This document shows, one piece after another, positions 1 through 7,783 of a stretch of DNA of 23,523 bases; the first letter of the stretch is position 1, and each line of letters starts with the position of its first letter. A program made the translations under genes and the position numbers. The stretch spans positions 1 to 23,523 of the forward strand of contig CAYXGE010000023.1 in assembly GCA_964464435.1 (NCBI GenBank). The letters are read 5' to 3'. The notes under the pieces are model-generated. The model was given only the letters and a program-made list of their open reading frames with translations, had not been told where the DNA came from and ran no database searches. The DNA is from CAYXGE01 sp964464435. GTDB lineage: Bacteria; Pseudomonadota; Gammaproteobacteria; Burkholderiales; Methylophilaceae.

Positions 1-148
1 TGAAATCAATCTGAAACATAAACCCTTTAATATCTGTTCTCAACAATAACCACCAAACAATTTAAGCCGCACACCATGCGGTAGCGATGATTTGGTATAT
101 CCCTTGCTTATCAAAAATAGCCAAGAGATAAAACAGAAAGGATAATTC

Positions 149-355
149 ATGTTTTTGATACTTTTAGGTCTTGCACTCGCCTCTTTACCGCTTTTTTTTA
201 GCAGTTCTTTTTCTAAGATTGTATTACTTAGCTTTTACGCCGCTATTGGCAATTTAGCCTTTTATGGTGTGGCATTTGTTGTGATTACTGCACTGGTGAG
301 GCGTCACAGAATTAGTGAATGGCGTCAGCAAAAAAACCTAAAAAATCTTGTGTAA
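149..355 (+). CDS. Small hydrophobic membrane protein, unknown
   Basis: A 68-residue protein I do not recognise. Two hydrophobic stretches (about residues 2-17 and 21-48) are followed by a strongly basic tail (RRHRISEWRQQKN), which predicts a small inner-membrane protein with a cytoplasmic basic C-terminus by the positive-inside rule. The start is supported by AAGGA six bases before ATG. An 8-T homopolymer lies inside the gene near 192-199 and a 7-A run near its end (330-336), so sequencing-error frameshifts are possible. It is convergent with the ABC exporter (43 nt between the two stop codons) and no gene lies upstream in the window, so context gives no functional clue. That it is a real gene rests on the ribosome site and the membrane-protein-like composition. 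Confidence 0.5.
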   Translation: MFLILLGLALASLPLFFSSSFSKIVLLSFYAAIGNLAFYGVAFVVITALVRRHRISEWRQQKNLKNLV

Positions 356-397
356 GAACCTGCGCATTATTTAACTCGGCAACATCAGAAGAAGCTT

Positions 398-2230
398 TTA
401 ATCGCTTACTTCACCTAAAAAACCACCACTTTGGTGCGCCCAGAGCATGGCGTACACACCATTTTGTTTTAGCAAAGAGGCGTGGTTGCCTTGTTCTATG
501 ATGCCGCCTTCATCCAACACAATGAGTCTATCCATGGCTGCAATGGTAGAGAGTCGATGTGCAATAGCAATGACGGTTTTACCTTCCATCAACTGGTTAA
601 GGTGAGATTGAATAGCCGCTTCCACTTCACTATCCAGCGCGCTAGTAGCTTCATCTAGTAGCAGTATCGGCGCATCTTTTAGCATGACTCGGGCAATTGC
701 AATTCGCTGACGTTGTCCGCCAGAGAGTTTAACGCCACGTTCACCCACGTGCGCATCGTAACCTGTTCTACCTTTTGCATCTCGCAATAACAGAATAAAG
801 TCGTGTGCCTCAGCTCGGATAGCCGCTTGTATCATGTCTGCTTCTGTAGCATTTGGGCGACCATACAAGATGTTATCGCGCACAGAGCGATGCAATAACG
901 AAGTATCTTGGGTAACCATGCCGATATTGGCGCGTAAGCTGTTTTGCTTTACTTGTGCTATATTTTGCCCGTCAATTAAGATGCTCCCAGATTGGACATC
1001 GTAAAATCTGAGCAACAAATTAACAATGGTTGATTTACCCGCACCTGAGCGGCCTACCAACCCCACACGTTCACCCGCCTGTATGTGTAAGTTGAGTTGT
1101 TTAAATAGTTGTGCTTGCGCCTCGTAGGCAAAATCTACATGTTGAAACTGCACCTCACCTCTTGGCACATGTATCTCTTGTGCCTCAGGCACATCTTGCA
1201 CTTTATGCATGGCTGATAAGGTATTGATGCCATCATGCACGGTACCAATCTGCTCATATAGGGTGGCGAGCTCCCACATAACCCAATGAGAGATACCATT
1301 CAGACGTAAGCTCATCGCAGTAACCGCAGCTACAGCACCCACGCCAACTTCTCCTTTTGACCATAACCACAGCACCGCACCACCACTCAAAATAATGAGT
1401 ACCATGTTCAATAAATGATTAATGGTTTCTATACTGCTTACCATGCGCATTTGCCCATGTACTGTGCCTAAAAATTCTTGCATGGCAGTTTGCGCATAAG
1501 CCGCCTCGCGCCCTGCATGCGAAAATAACTTAACGGTACTGATATTGGTATAAGCATCTGTGATTCGGCCTGTCATCATTGCGCGTGCGTCTGCCTGCTG
1601 TTGAGAGACTATAGCCAGCTTAGGTATGTAGTAACGCAACGCACCTACATAGAGCACAAACCAGAGCATAAACGGCAACACCATAATTAAATCAAAACCA
1701 CCGACCACAGCCACAATGGTGGCAAAGTAGATCACCACATAGACCATAATGTCTGAAACGATAAACCAGACATCGCGCACTGCCAGCGCCGTTTGCATTA
1801 CCTTAGCAGACACCCTGCCTGCAAATTCATCTTGATAAAAACTCATGCTTTGGTTCAGCATGAGTCGATGAAAATTCCAGCGCATACGCATAGGAAAATT
1901 GCCAGCTAATGTTTGATGTTTGAGTAATGTTTGTAGACCGATGGCAAGGGTACTAGCGAGTAAAACGATAGCGAGTATGATTAGATCTTTGGTGTAATCT
2001 TGCCACAATTGATGGGGTGCAATCTGGGCAAGTTTATCTACTACTTTACCCATCATAGCAAATAGCAAAGCCTCAAACGCACCTATCATTGCGGTAAGCA
2101 AGGTCATGCCTAAAATGTAGGGGCGCAAACCTTGAGTGCACTGCCAAATAAATGTCCAAAATTGCTTTGAAGGCGCAACAATTTCAGACGTAGGAAAAGG
2201 GTTAGCTAAACTTTCAAACCATTTAAACAT
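398..2230 (-). CDS. ABC exporter, fused permease and ATPase
   Basis: A 610-residue half-transporter: an N-terminal transmembrane domain (about residues 35-325, five to six helices) fused to a nucleotide-binding domain (about 355-600). It would dimerise in the inner membrane and export a lipid, peptide or drug-like substrate using ATP. Walker A is GRSGAGKST (393-401), the Q-loop glutamine is Q441, the signature is LSGGQ (502-506), Walker B ends ILLLDE with D526/E527, and the switch histidine is H558 in IAHRLSTI, so the ATPase looks fully competent. Length is normal for the family. Start ATG lies only 6 nt after the ispF stop and lacks a good Shine-Dalgarno, which suggests translational coupling to ispF. 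Substrate cannot be deduced from sequence; MsbA/MDR-like multidrug or lipid export is the usual default. Confidence 0.93.
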   Translation of the reverse strand: MFKWFESLANPFPTSEIVAPSKQFWTFIWQCTQGLRPYILGMTLLTAMIGAFEALLFAMMGKVVDKLAQIAPHQLWQDYTKDLIILAIVLLASTLAIGLQTLLKHQTLAGNFPMRMRWNFHRLMLNQSMSFYQDEFAGRVSAKVMQTALAVRDVWFIVSDIMVYVVIYFATIVAVVGGFDLIMVLPFMLWFVLYVGALRYYIPKLAIVSQQQADARAMMTGRITDAYTNISTVKLFSHAGREAAYAQTAMQEFLGTVHGQMRMVSSIETINHLLNMVLIILSGGAVLWLWSKGEVGVGAVAAVTAMSLRLNGISHWVMWELATLYEQIGTVHDGINTLSAMHKVQDVPEAQEIHVPRGEVQFQHVDFAYEAQAQLFKQLNLHIQAGERVGLVGRSGAGKSTIVNLLLRFYDVQSGSILIDGQNIAQVKQNSLRANIGMVTQDTSLLHRSVRDNILYGRPNATEADMIQAAIRAEAHDFILLLRDAKGRTGYDAHVGERGVKLSGGQRQRIAIARVMLKDAPILLLDEATSALDSEVEAAIQSHLNQLMEGKTVIAIAHRLSTIAAMDRLIVLDEGGIIEQGNHASLLKQNGVYAMLWAHQSGGFLGEVSD

Positions 2231-2236
2231 GAGACA

Positions 2237-2710
2237 TTAAAGCGCGTTAATGAGGCATACTGCCTCAGCTGCAATGCCTTCACCTCGGCCAGTAAAGCCA
2301 AGTTTTTCAGTCGTTGTCGCTTTAACATTAATTTGATGCAAAGCCACAGCACAATCTGCGGCAATATTGGCGCACATTTGTGCGGTGTAAGCACTTAAGC
2401 GCGGCGCTTCGCAAATGACTGTCGCATCTATATTGCCTACCACAAAGTTTTTTTCACGCAATAGCGCCACCACATGACGTAGCAATTCACGAGAGTCAAT
2501 ACCTTTGTAACGCATATCACTAGGCGGAAAATGTTTACCAATATCACCTAACGCTGCTGCGCCCAGTAAGGCATCGCAAATCGCATGCAGTAAAACATCA
2601 GCGTCGGAATGGCCATCTAAGCCTTTTTCATGTGGGATTTTAACCCCACCAATGATGCAATCGCGCCCTACTACTAGCCGATGCACATCAAATCCATGCC
2701 CAATTCTCAC
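2237..2710 (-). CDS. ispF: 2-C-methyl-D-erythritol 2,4-cyclodiphosphate synthase
   Basis: IspF, the cytosolic MEP-pathway enzyme that cyclises CDP-methylerythritol 2-phosphate to MEcPP with release of CMP. At 157 residues it has the family length. The metal ligands are visible as D8 and H10 in GFDVH and H42 in DVLLHAICDALLG; the loop HSDAD (34-38), ALGDIGKHFPPSD (53-65) and the C-terminal TTTEKLGFTGRGEGI (132-146) are all canonical. The start is GTG, and its GTGA contains the ispD stop (4-nt overlap), so the two consecutive-pathway enzymes are translationally coupled. The ABC exporter follows at once downstream. Confidence 0.97.
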   Translation of the reverse strand: MRIGHGFDVHRLVVGRDCIIGGVKIPHEKGLDGHSDADVLLHAICDALLGAAALGDIGKHFPPSDMRYKGIDSRELLRHVVALLREKNFVVGNIDATVICEAPRLSAYTAQMCANIAADCAVALHQINVKATTTEKLGFTGRGEGIAAEAVCLINAL

Positions 2711-3399
2711 GCACCATCTCCCTGTTTCATTAAGGCTTCAACTACCGCAATATCTTGCGGATAGGTGACTTTCATATTACATAGAGTACCTACCACCAAC
2801 TTTGGTTGCAATCCTAAGGCCTCAATGGCTTGCGCTTCATCGGTAGGTGAACCTTCAAATTGGCTCAATGCATTTTTTAAAGTTTGATAACGAAACATTT
2901 GTGGCGTTTGTGCCTGCCATAAAGCCTCACGAGAAATCGTCTTAACGCTTCTAGTTTCTTGATTACTCTGTTTTAAGGTATCTGCCAAAGGCAATGCGAG
3001 CAAACCACCCACGGCGTCATCTTGCAAAGTATCTAAAAACGTATTCAACAAAGATAAACTAAGCCCTGGGCGTGCTGCATCGTGAACTAACACCCAATCA
3101 TCTTCTGCAATGGTGTCACTAAAGGCCAGCATGGTATTAAGCACAGTTTGCGCTCGCGTATCACCCCCTGTATAGCTAAGCTTGAGTTTGCTATTGGGGT
3201 CTAAAGGCAAAGTACGCCAAAAATGGTCATCTGGGCTTAAACCCAAGATAATATTGCTGATACGCGGGCAGGCAAAAAAGGTTTGCACGCTATGAGAAAT
3301 CATGGGTTTGCCGGCCACTTGCAGGTATTGTTTGGGGATTGCCGTTGCCATACGGTTACCTACACCCGCAGCAGGAATAATAAGATGAAAATTAGCCAT
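2707..3399 (-). CDS. ispD: 2-C-methyl-D-erythritol 4-phosphate cytidylyltransferase
   Basis: IspD transfers CMP from CTP to methylerythritol 4-phosphate in the MEP isoprenoid route. The 230-residue protein opens with the nucleotidyltransferase motif PAAGVGNRM (9-17) followed by PKQYL (22-26), giving the CTP-contacting R16 and K23. VLVHDAARP and QAQTPQMFRY further along match the substrate-binding segments of the family. It overlaps ispF by 4 nt. Start ATG at 3399 gives the expected N-terminus; the 5' end has a weak AGGG ribosome site lying in the loop of a perfect 7-bp inverted repeat whose stem contains the start codon (3395-3417). Confidence 0.96.
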   Translation of the reverse strand: MANFHLIIPAAGVGNRMATAIPKQYLQVAGKPMISHSVQTFFACPRISNIILGLSPDDHFWRTLPLDPNSKLKLSYTGGDTRAQTVLNTMLAFSDTIAEDDWVLVHDAARPGLSLSLLNTFLDTLQDDAVGGLLALPLADTLKQSNQETRSVKTISREALWQAQTPQMFRYQTLKNALSQFEGSPTDEAQAIEALGLQPKLVVGTLCNMKVTYPQDIAVVEALMKQGDGA

Positions 3400-3417
3400 G
3401 CCCTATTTTAGCATGGC
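3395..3417 (-). promoter_or_regulatory. Inverted repeat over the ispD start codon
   Basis: GCCATGC (3395-3401) and GCATGGC (3411-3417) are perfect inverted repeats separated by 9 nt. In the mRNA the ispD AUG lies in the 3' arm of the stem and the AGGG ribosome-binding bases in the loop. It could moderate ispD translation. It may also be chance; a 7-bp stem is modest. Confidence 0.35.
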
Positions 3418-3442
3418 AAATTCAACTATTTTGAAATGCGTG

Positions 3443-3985
3443 CTAACGCTTAGGCAACATTCGGACTAAGGTATTATCTTTTAAAACGTAATGGTGATAT
3501 AACGCAGCAAAAGCATGCAGGCCAATGACGTAATACCCCAACTCTCCAATAGTGGCGTGCACTTGTTTAATTTGTTTGGCTAGGTCTTTATTTTCATCTA
3601 TCAGGGCAGGCAGTTCAAAACCCCAAAATGGAATGGGTTTACCAGCCGCACTTAGCATCACCCAGCCTGCAATAGGTAAGCAAAGCATCATCATATACAA
3701 AAAAATATGTGCCAATTTTGCCAAATATCGTTGCCACTTAACTGGGGCAGGCGAAATTTCTGGTGCCGCATACTTGATGCGCGCTGAAATTCTAATAACC
3801 ACTAGCGCTAAAACCGTTAAACCAAGCATAAAATGCCAAGCTTTGAGCGCCTCGCGTGGATCGCTACCTTTAGGATATAGCTCTCTAAGCTCAATACACG
3901 CATAGACTGCCACCATCAGCAAAAACATAAGCCAATGCAAAGCAATCGATAACTTATGATACTGGTGTTGCGTGTCAGTTGTCAT
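3443..3985 (-). CDS. cybB: Cytochrome b561, di-heme membrane protein
   Basis: A four-helix inner-membrane b-type cytochrome of the CybB/YodB family, which moves electrons between the quinone pool and other acceptors. Starting from the ATG at 3985 the protein is 180 residues and four histidines fall at H17 (LHWLM), H51 (AWHFMLG), H143 (VHATIG) and H157 (GLHAFAALYHH), the same spacing pattern as the two heme-ligand pairs of E. coli CybB. A longer reading starts at a TTG (4003) and adds six residues, but that codon has no ribosome site, whereas the ATG has AGGA nine bases upstream; I chose the ATG. It lies 23 nt downstream of the GGDEF-EAL gene and 43 nt upstream of ispD, so co-transcription is likely. 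Electron partner is unknown. Confidence 0.9.
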   Translation of the reverse strand: MTTDTQHQYHKLSIALHWLMFLLMVAVYACIELRELYPKGSDPREALKAWHFMLGLTVLALVVIRISARIKYAAPEISPAPVKWQRYLAKLAHIFLYMMMLCLPIAGWVMLSAAGKPIPFWGFELPALIDENKDLAKQIKQVHATIGELGYYVIGLHAFAALYHHYVLKDNTLVRMLPKR

Positions 3986-4008
3986 ACCTTTTGATCCTAT
4001 CAATGTAG

Positions 4009-6828
4009 CTAAATTAATTTCTTACCTGATTTTAGGATACCCTCAATTGCACTTGCTGTCATTGGTTTACTAAAGTAATACCCTTGTATCTCATCGCAAC
4101 CATGTCTAGCCAAATAGTTTAATTGTTCTTGCGTTTCTACGCCTTCCGCAACCACTTTGAATTTTAGATTTTTTCCCAAGGCGATAATGCTCGCCACAAT
4201 TGGCGCTTCATCACTACTAAGCAAAATACTATCAGTAAAGGATTTATCGATTTTAAGCGCATCTAGTGGTAAGCGTTGAAGATAAGATAGACTCGAGTAG
4301 CCTGTGCCAAAGTCATCTATAGACAGTTTTACGCCAAGCGCTTTAATCTCTTGTAGTGCTTTGATTGCGGCATCAATATCATTAATAATTAGACTCTCAG
4401 TCAACTCAAGTTCAAGATATTGGCTCTCTAGCTGAGCTTCTTTTAATATTGTCGCGATTGAATCAACTAAGTTCTTTTGCATAAACTGACGAACAGATAA
4501 ATTGACTGCCATTAAATGCTGACCATGCCCCGCTTCTTGCCATGTTTTTGCCTGCTTACATGCTGTTTTAATTGCCCACTCGCCAATTGGCACTATTAGG
4601 CCAGTTTCTTCTGCCAGTGGTATAAATTGTAATGGGCTCATCATTCCAAATATAGGATTCTTCCATCGAATAAGGGCTTCAAACCCGACAATTTCTTTTG
4701 TATGCAGACTCACTTTAGGTTGATAGTACAACTCCATCTCATGTTGTTCTATTGCCTTTCTGAGATAAGTTTCAAGACGTAATCTATCTGCAACTCTGTC
4801 ATTCATTTCTTGAGTGAAGAACTGAAAATTATTTTTGCCAAGTTCTTTTGCTCGATACATTGCAATATCAGAATTTCTGAGTAAGGCTTCAGCGTTTTGT
4901 CCATCGGATGGAAAAACTGACACCCCAACACTGCAAGTCACCACCACCTCATTACCCTCTAAGCGTTTTGGTGTTTGTATCGCTTGCATCATTCGGCCTA
5001 ATATTGTCATGCGAGTATTATCTTCAATATGCCCCTGAAGAATAATGACAAACTCATCACCACCAAATCTAGCCACAGTATCTGTATCTCGAATAGCGCC
5101 TTGCAAATCTTTGGCTACTTGTATTAATAAACTGTCTCCAGCTTTATGGCCTAAAGTGTCGTTAACTAATTTAAATCGATCTAAATCAAGAAAAACCAGC
5201 CAAAATACGTCACCACTGCGCATGGCAAATTCAATCGCTTGCTTTAAACGATCTTGCAATAAAATTCGATTCGGCAAACCCGTCAATGCATCGTATTGCG
5301 CTTGCAGCAATAATTGCTCTTCACGTGCCTGCGCCGAAATGGCAATCCCAATTCGACTAGATAGCTCAATGACCTCTGCCCAATTAGCAGTATCGTTTAG
5401 CAACTGTGTTTGATAGCCCACAACTAAAAAAGCACAAATTTCACGTTGCCAGAAAATAGGTAAGACCCAACCTTGTTGAGATTGCGTGATTTTTAAAATC
5501 TGACAAGAAGCAAACTCGCTATCATCTTGGGTATCAATATCATCGCATCGCAGAAAATGCCCATTCACCTCACTTTTAATTTCTGCAATAACTTCAGTTG
5601 CTAATGAGATATGTGGGGATGCTAATTCATAATTATTTGAACAAAATAAAACAACATGGGTTTCATTTTCGGTCATCTCAACAAACTGTCCTACACATAT
5701 CTTAGTGTTTGGAATAATCTGTTGAATCCGCGCAATTACCTTGTTAATGACACTTTCTACATTGAGATCGGAGGCCATTTCTTGATCTATTTCAGAGAGC
5801 GTTTGCAATGTAGTCATTTGCTTTTGAATGCTTTTAGCCATCTGATTAAACGAACCAGCCAACTCTGAAAACTCCGACTCATCCTCTATTGCCACAGGTT
5901 TAAATTCACCATCTGCAATTTTTCGCGTACCTTCAATCAGTTGCTCTAAGGGCACCATGGTACGTCTAATTTGAATTAAACTCAGCAGGCCAACCAGTAA
6001 AAAGCTTGCTATTGCCACACCCAGATAAACGTTACTGCCTAATGTGTTGCCAAGCTTATTAGCGCTTGAAATTTCTAGACGCTTGACTTCAAATAGCCAT
6101 GGATTCTCATTAAATTCAGCGCGCAAAAATAGCTCCCAACTACCTAAATTTTCTGGCGTATTGGCTAAATCACTGGGTAAATTTGAAGTGGCTGAGCAAA
6201 ATAGTCGTTGGCGTTTGGTCACATTCAGACGATAAGCACAAACACTCATGTCTGAGGGATATTCAGTCACCTCGCCCCATATAAAATTAGGTTTTAATTC
6301 AGCGATTAACACTTTGCCTACAATTCCGTTTTGATGATGTGGCACCATTAAAACTATAATAGGTAACTGATTGTGATTATCAGCAGGTAACACTATCAAT
6401 TGCGTTTTTTCGAGTTGTAAACGTGAAAGGAGTGCTTTTATTTGTTCTGTTTGATGACTGGTTAACTTTGATTCTTGGCTAGTTGATTGATCCAATAATT
6501 TTCCACCTCTATCCATCAACAATGTAGATAAAAACATGGACTGATTGAGCTTATTTAAAGCCTGTAATGGCGACAATCTATTGTTTGGCAGAAGCACATC
6601 CATTTGTTCCAAACTTTGACGTGCGTACAACAGATTTGAAAAAGCTGAAAGTGCAGCATTACGACTGGTGCTGACTAGAGATTGATGTGCATTATTGATT
6701 AATAGGTTATTAATCGAACGATGCGTAAGCAAAGTCATTAATGAAGTGGGAATGAAAGCGGCTAAAAATAGAATAAGCGCTATTCTTTTTGCTATTTTGC
6801 CGTTAAGGAATGTTCCTTTAATTTGCAT
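4009..6828 (-). CDS. Membrane GAF-GGDEF-EAL c-di-GMP enzyme
   Basis: A 939-residue bifunctional second-messenger protein. Order: TM1 (about 16-35), a periplasmic sensor of about 230 residues with two cysteines (C197, C211), TM2 (about 268-287), HAMP (288-340), a GAF-like cytoplasmic region (about 341-500), GGDEF (about 508-670) and EAL (about 690-935). The cyclase site is intact, GGDEF at 589-593, and an RxxD product-inhibition site (R580-D583) sits five residues before it. The EAL domain also looks active: EAL 717-719, NLSVRQF, ELTES (808-812), DDFGTGYSSL (838 on), KIDKSF (859 on) and AEGVETQ (893 on). It may therefore both make and degrade c-di-GMP, switching by periplasmic or GAF input. 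The pilT/pilU retraction motors nearby are a possible output, but this is inference. An incomplete gene lies only 21 nt upstream and could supply a sensor partner. Confidence 0.94.
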   Translation of the reverse strand: MQIKGTFLNGKIAKRIALILFLAAFIPTSLMTLLTHRSINNLLINNAHQSLVSTSRNAALSAFSNLLYARQSLEQMDVLLPNNRLSPLQALNKLNQSMFLSTLLMDRGGKLLDQSTSQESKLTSHQTEQIKALLSRLQLEKTQLIVLPADNHNQLPIIVLMVPHHQNGIVGKVLIAELKPNFIWGEVTEYPSDMSVCAYRLNVTKRQRLFCSATSNLPSDLANTPENLGSWELFLRAEFNENPWLFEVKRLEISSANKLGNTLGSNVYLGVAIASFLLVGLLSLIQIRRTMVPLEQLIEGTRKIADGEFKPVAIEDESEFSELAGSFNQMAKSIQKQMTTLQTLSEIDQEMASDLNVESVINKVIARIQQIIPNTKICVGQFVEMTENETHVVLFCSNNYELASPHISLATEVIAEIKSEVNGHFLRCDDIDTQDDSEFASCQILKITQSQQGWVLPIFWQREICAFLVVGYQTQLLNDTANWAEVIELSSRIGIAISAQAREEQLLLQAQYDALTGLPNRILLQDRLKQAIEFAMRSGDVFWLVFLDLDRFKLVNDTLGHKAGDSLLIQVAKDLQGAIRDTDTVARFGGDEFVIILQGHIEDNTRMTILGRMMQAIQTPKRLEGNEVVVTCSVGVSVFPSDGQNAEALLRNSDIAMYRAKELGKNNFQFFTQEMNDRVADRLRLETYLRKAIEQHEMELYYQPKVSLHTKEIVGFEALIRWKNPIFGMMSPLQFIPLAEETGLIVPIGEWAIKTACKQAKTWQEAGHGQHLMAVNLSVRQFMQKNLVDSIATILKEAQLESQYLELELTESLIINDIDAAIKALQEIKALGVKLSIDDFGTGYSSLSYLQRLPLDALKIDKSFTDSILLSSDEAPIVASIIALGKNLKFKVVAEGVETQEQLNYLARHGCDEIQGYYFSKPMTASAIEGILKSGKKLI

Positions 6829-6849
6829 TAAATGAATACAGTTTTTTAA

Positions 6850-6975
6850 TTAGTAGTCTTTTGCAAGTCCGACGAAACGTCCATCATTAGCGCGAATCAC
6901 ATCATCTAGACTGTCTTTATTTGAAATCTGCGTTTTAAATACGCCATTTTTGCCTTTACTAAATAAATCAAAGTC
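6850..6975 (-). CDS. C-terminal fragment of an unidentified gene, cut by gap
   Basis: The last 41 codons of a minus-strand reading frame that runs from the assembly gap to a TAA at 6850. The visible end, rich in charged residues and finishing VGLAKDY, matches no family I can name. It ends 21 nt before the GGDEF-EAL start, so it is probably the upstream gene of the same transcript; genes in that position often encode a periplasmic sensor or binding protein, but nothing here proves it. The 5' end and any promoter are inside the unsequenced gap. Coding status rests on the open frame and the spacing. Confidence 0.45.
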   Translation of the reverse strand, partial: DFDLFSKGKNGVFKTQISNKDSLDDVIRANDGRFVGLAKDY

Positions 6976-7075
6976 NNNNNNNNNNNNNNNNNNNNNNNNN
7001 NNNNNNNNNNNNNNNNNNNNNNNNNNNNNNNNNNNNNNNNNNNNNNNNNNNNNNNNNNNNNNNNNNNNNNNNNNN
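6976..7075. other. Assembly gap, 100 N
   Basis: Exactly 100 undetermined bases, the usual placeholder for a gap of unknown length. It hides the start of the minus-strand gene ending at 6850 and most of the upstream region of the FecR-domain gene. Confidence 0.99.
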
Positions 7076-7134
7076 ATTCTAATTGTTTTTGTAAGGTTAA
7101 AGGTGCATATTCGACAAACGGTAAGAATGAAAGG

Positions 7135-7764
7135 ATGAATGTGCAAAAATTACAAAGAAGAGCGTTTCTTGTTAACATGCTCGCGAGTACAGCCTTATTG
7201 TGGATGCCATCATATGCGCATGCCTCAGGTAATATTCACAGCTTGCATGGTGAGGTATTTATTAATCGTCGAGCTGCCACGTTAGCAAGCCGCATTAGCG
7301 CTGGTGACCATATCGTAGTTTCACATGATGGGCAATTGATTTTCACAATCGGCGGAGATGCTTACTTATTGCATGGTGGTACAGTCATGCAGCTTGAGCG
7401 AGCCAAACAAGGGCTGATTACAGGGCTTAGATTACTTACTGGAGCGGTTCTTGCTGTTTTTGCAAAACGTAGCCACAAAACAACGCTGCGTACACAAGTC
7501 GCTACCATTGGCATTCGCGGAACAGCTGTGTTTTTAAATAGCACTCCAAATAAACTCTATACCTGCACTTGTTATGGTCATACTGATATTCATGTCGGCC
7601 ACCATAGTGACGAAGTCACAGCTACGCATCATAACGCGCATGAGGTTAGTTTAGATAACACTGGAGTCATGAGCATGCGTGCCACACAAGTACTTGATCA
7701 CAGTGACGATGAACTCAGAATGCTAGAGGCGTTAGTCGGCAGGACGCCACCTTTTGATGCTTAA
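7135..7764 (+). CDS. Tat-exported FecR-domain protein
   Basis: A 209-residue periplasmic protein. It begins with a twin-arginine signal: QRRAFLV at 7-13, a hydrophobic core, and a likely cleavage after AHA30. The mature part is a FecR-type domain (about 35-170) ending in the usual ATIGIRGTAVF (123-133), followed by CTCYG (144-148), a cysteine motif I associate with secreted FecR-like proteins in proteobacteria. The tail is histidine-rich (several H between 149 and 169), which suggests metal binding but does not show it. There is no sigma factor or TonB receptor beside it, so it is not the classical FecIRA regulator; a ligand-binding periplasmic role is more likely. ATG at 7135 abuts an AAAGG sequence; a GTG at 7141 would have that site at a 6-nt spacing and is a plausible alternative start two codons later. 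Convergent with pilU. Confidence 0.82.
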   Translation: MNVQKLQRRAFLVNMLASTALLWMPSYAHASGNIHSLHGEVFINRRAATLASRISAGDHIVVSHDGQLIFTIGGDAYLLHGGTVMQLERAKQGLITGLRLLTGAVLAVFAKRSHKTTLRTQVATIGIRGTAVFLNSTPNKLYTCTCYGHTDIHVGHHSDEVTATHHNAHEVSLDNTGVMSMRATQVLDHSDDELRMLEALVGRTPPFDA

Positions 7765-7783
7765 TGCGCTAGTCTTTGTATCT

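Noticed and set aside
67..81. Small hairpin CCGCA-CACCA-TGCGG in the leading intergenic region
   Set aside because: Five-bp stem without T-run; not convincing as terminator or operator.
319..501. Plus-strand open frame overlapping the end of the small membrane gene and the ABC exporter
   Set aside because: Mostly antisense to the well-supported ABC exporter 3' end, no ribosome site, composition not protein-like.
6906..7178. Minus-strand frame on the right side of gap 1 beginning with a signal-peptide-like stretch (MLTRNALLCNFCTFILSF)
   Set aside because: It overlaps the start and Tat signal of the FecR-domain gene on the other strand and continues only through N bases; the frame match across a 100-N placeholder is meaningless.
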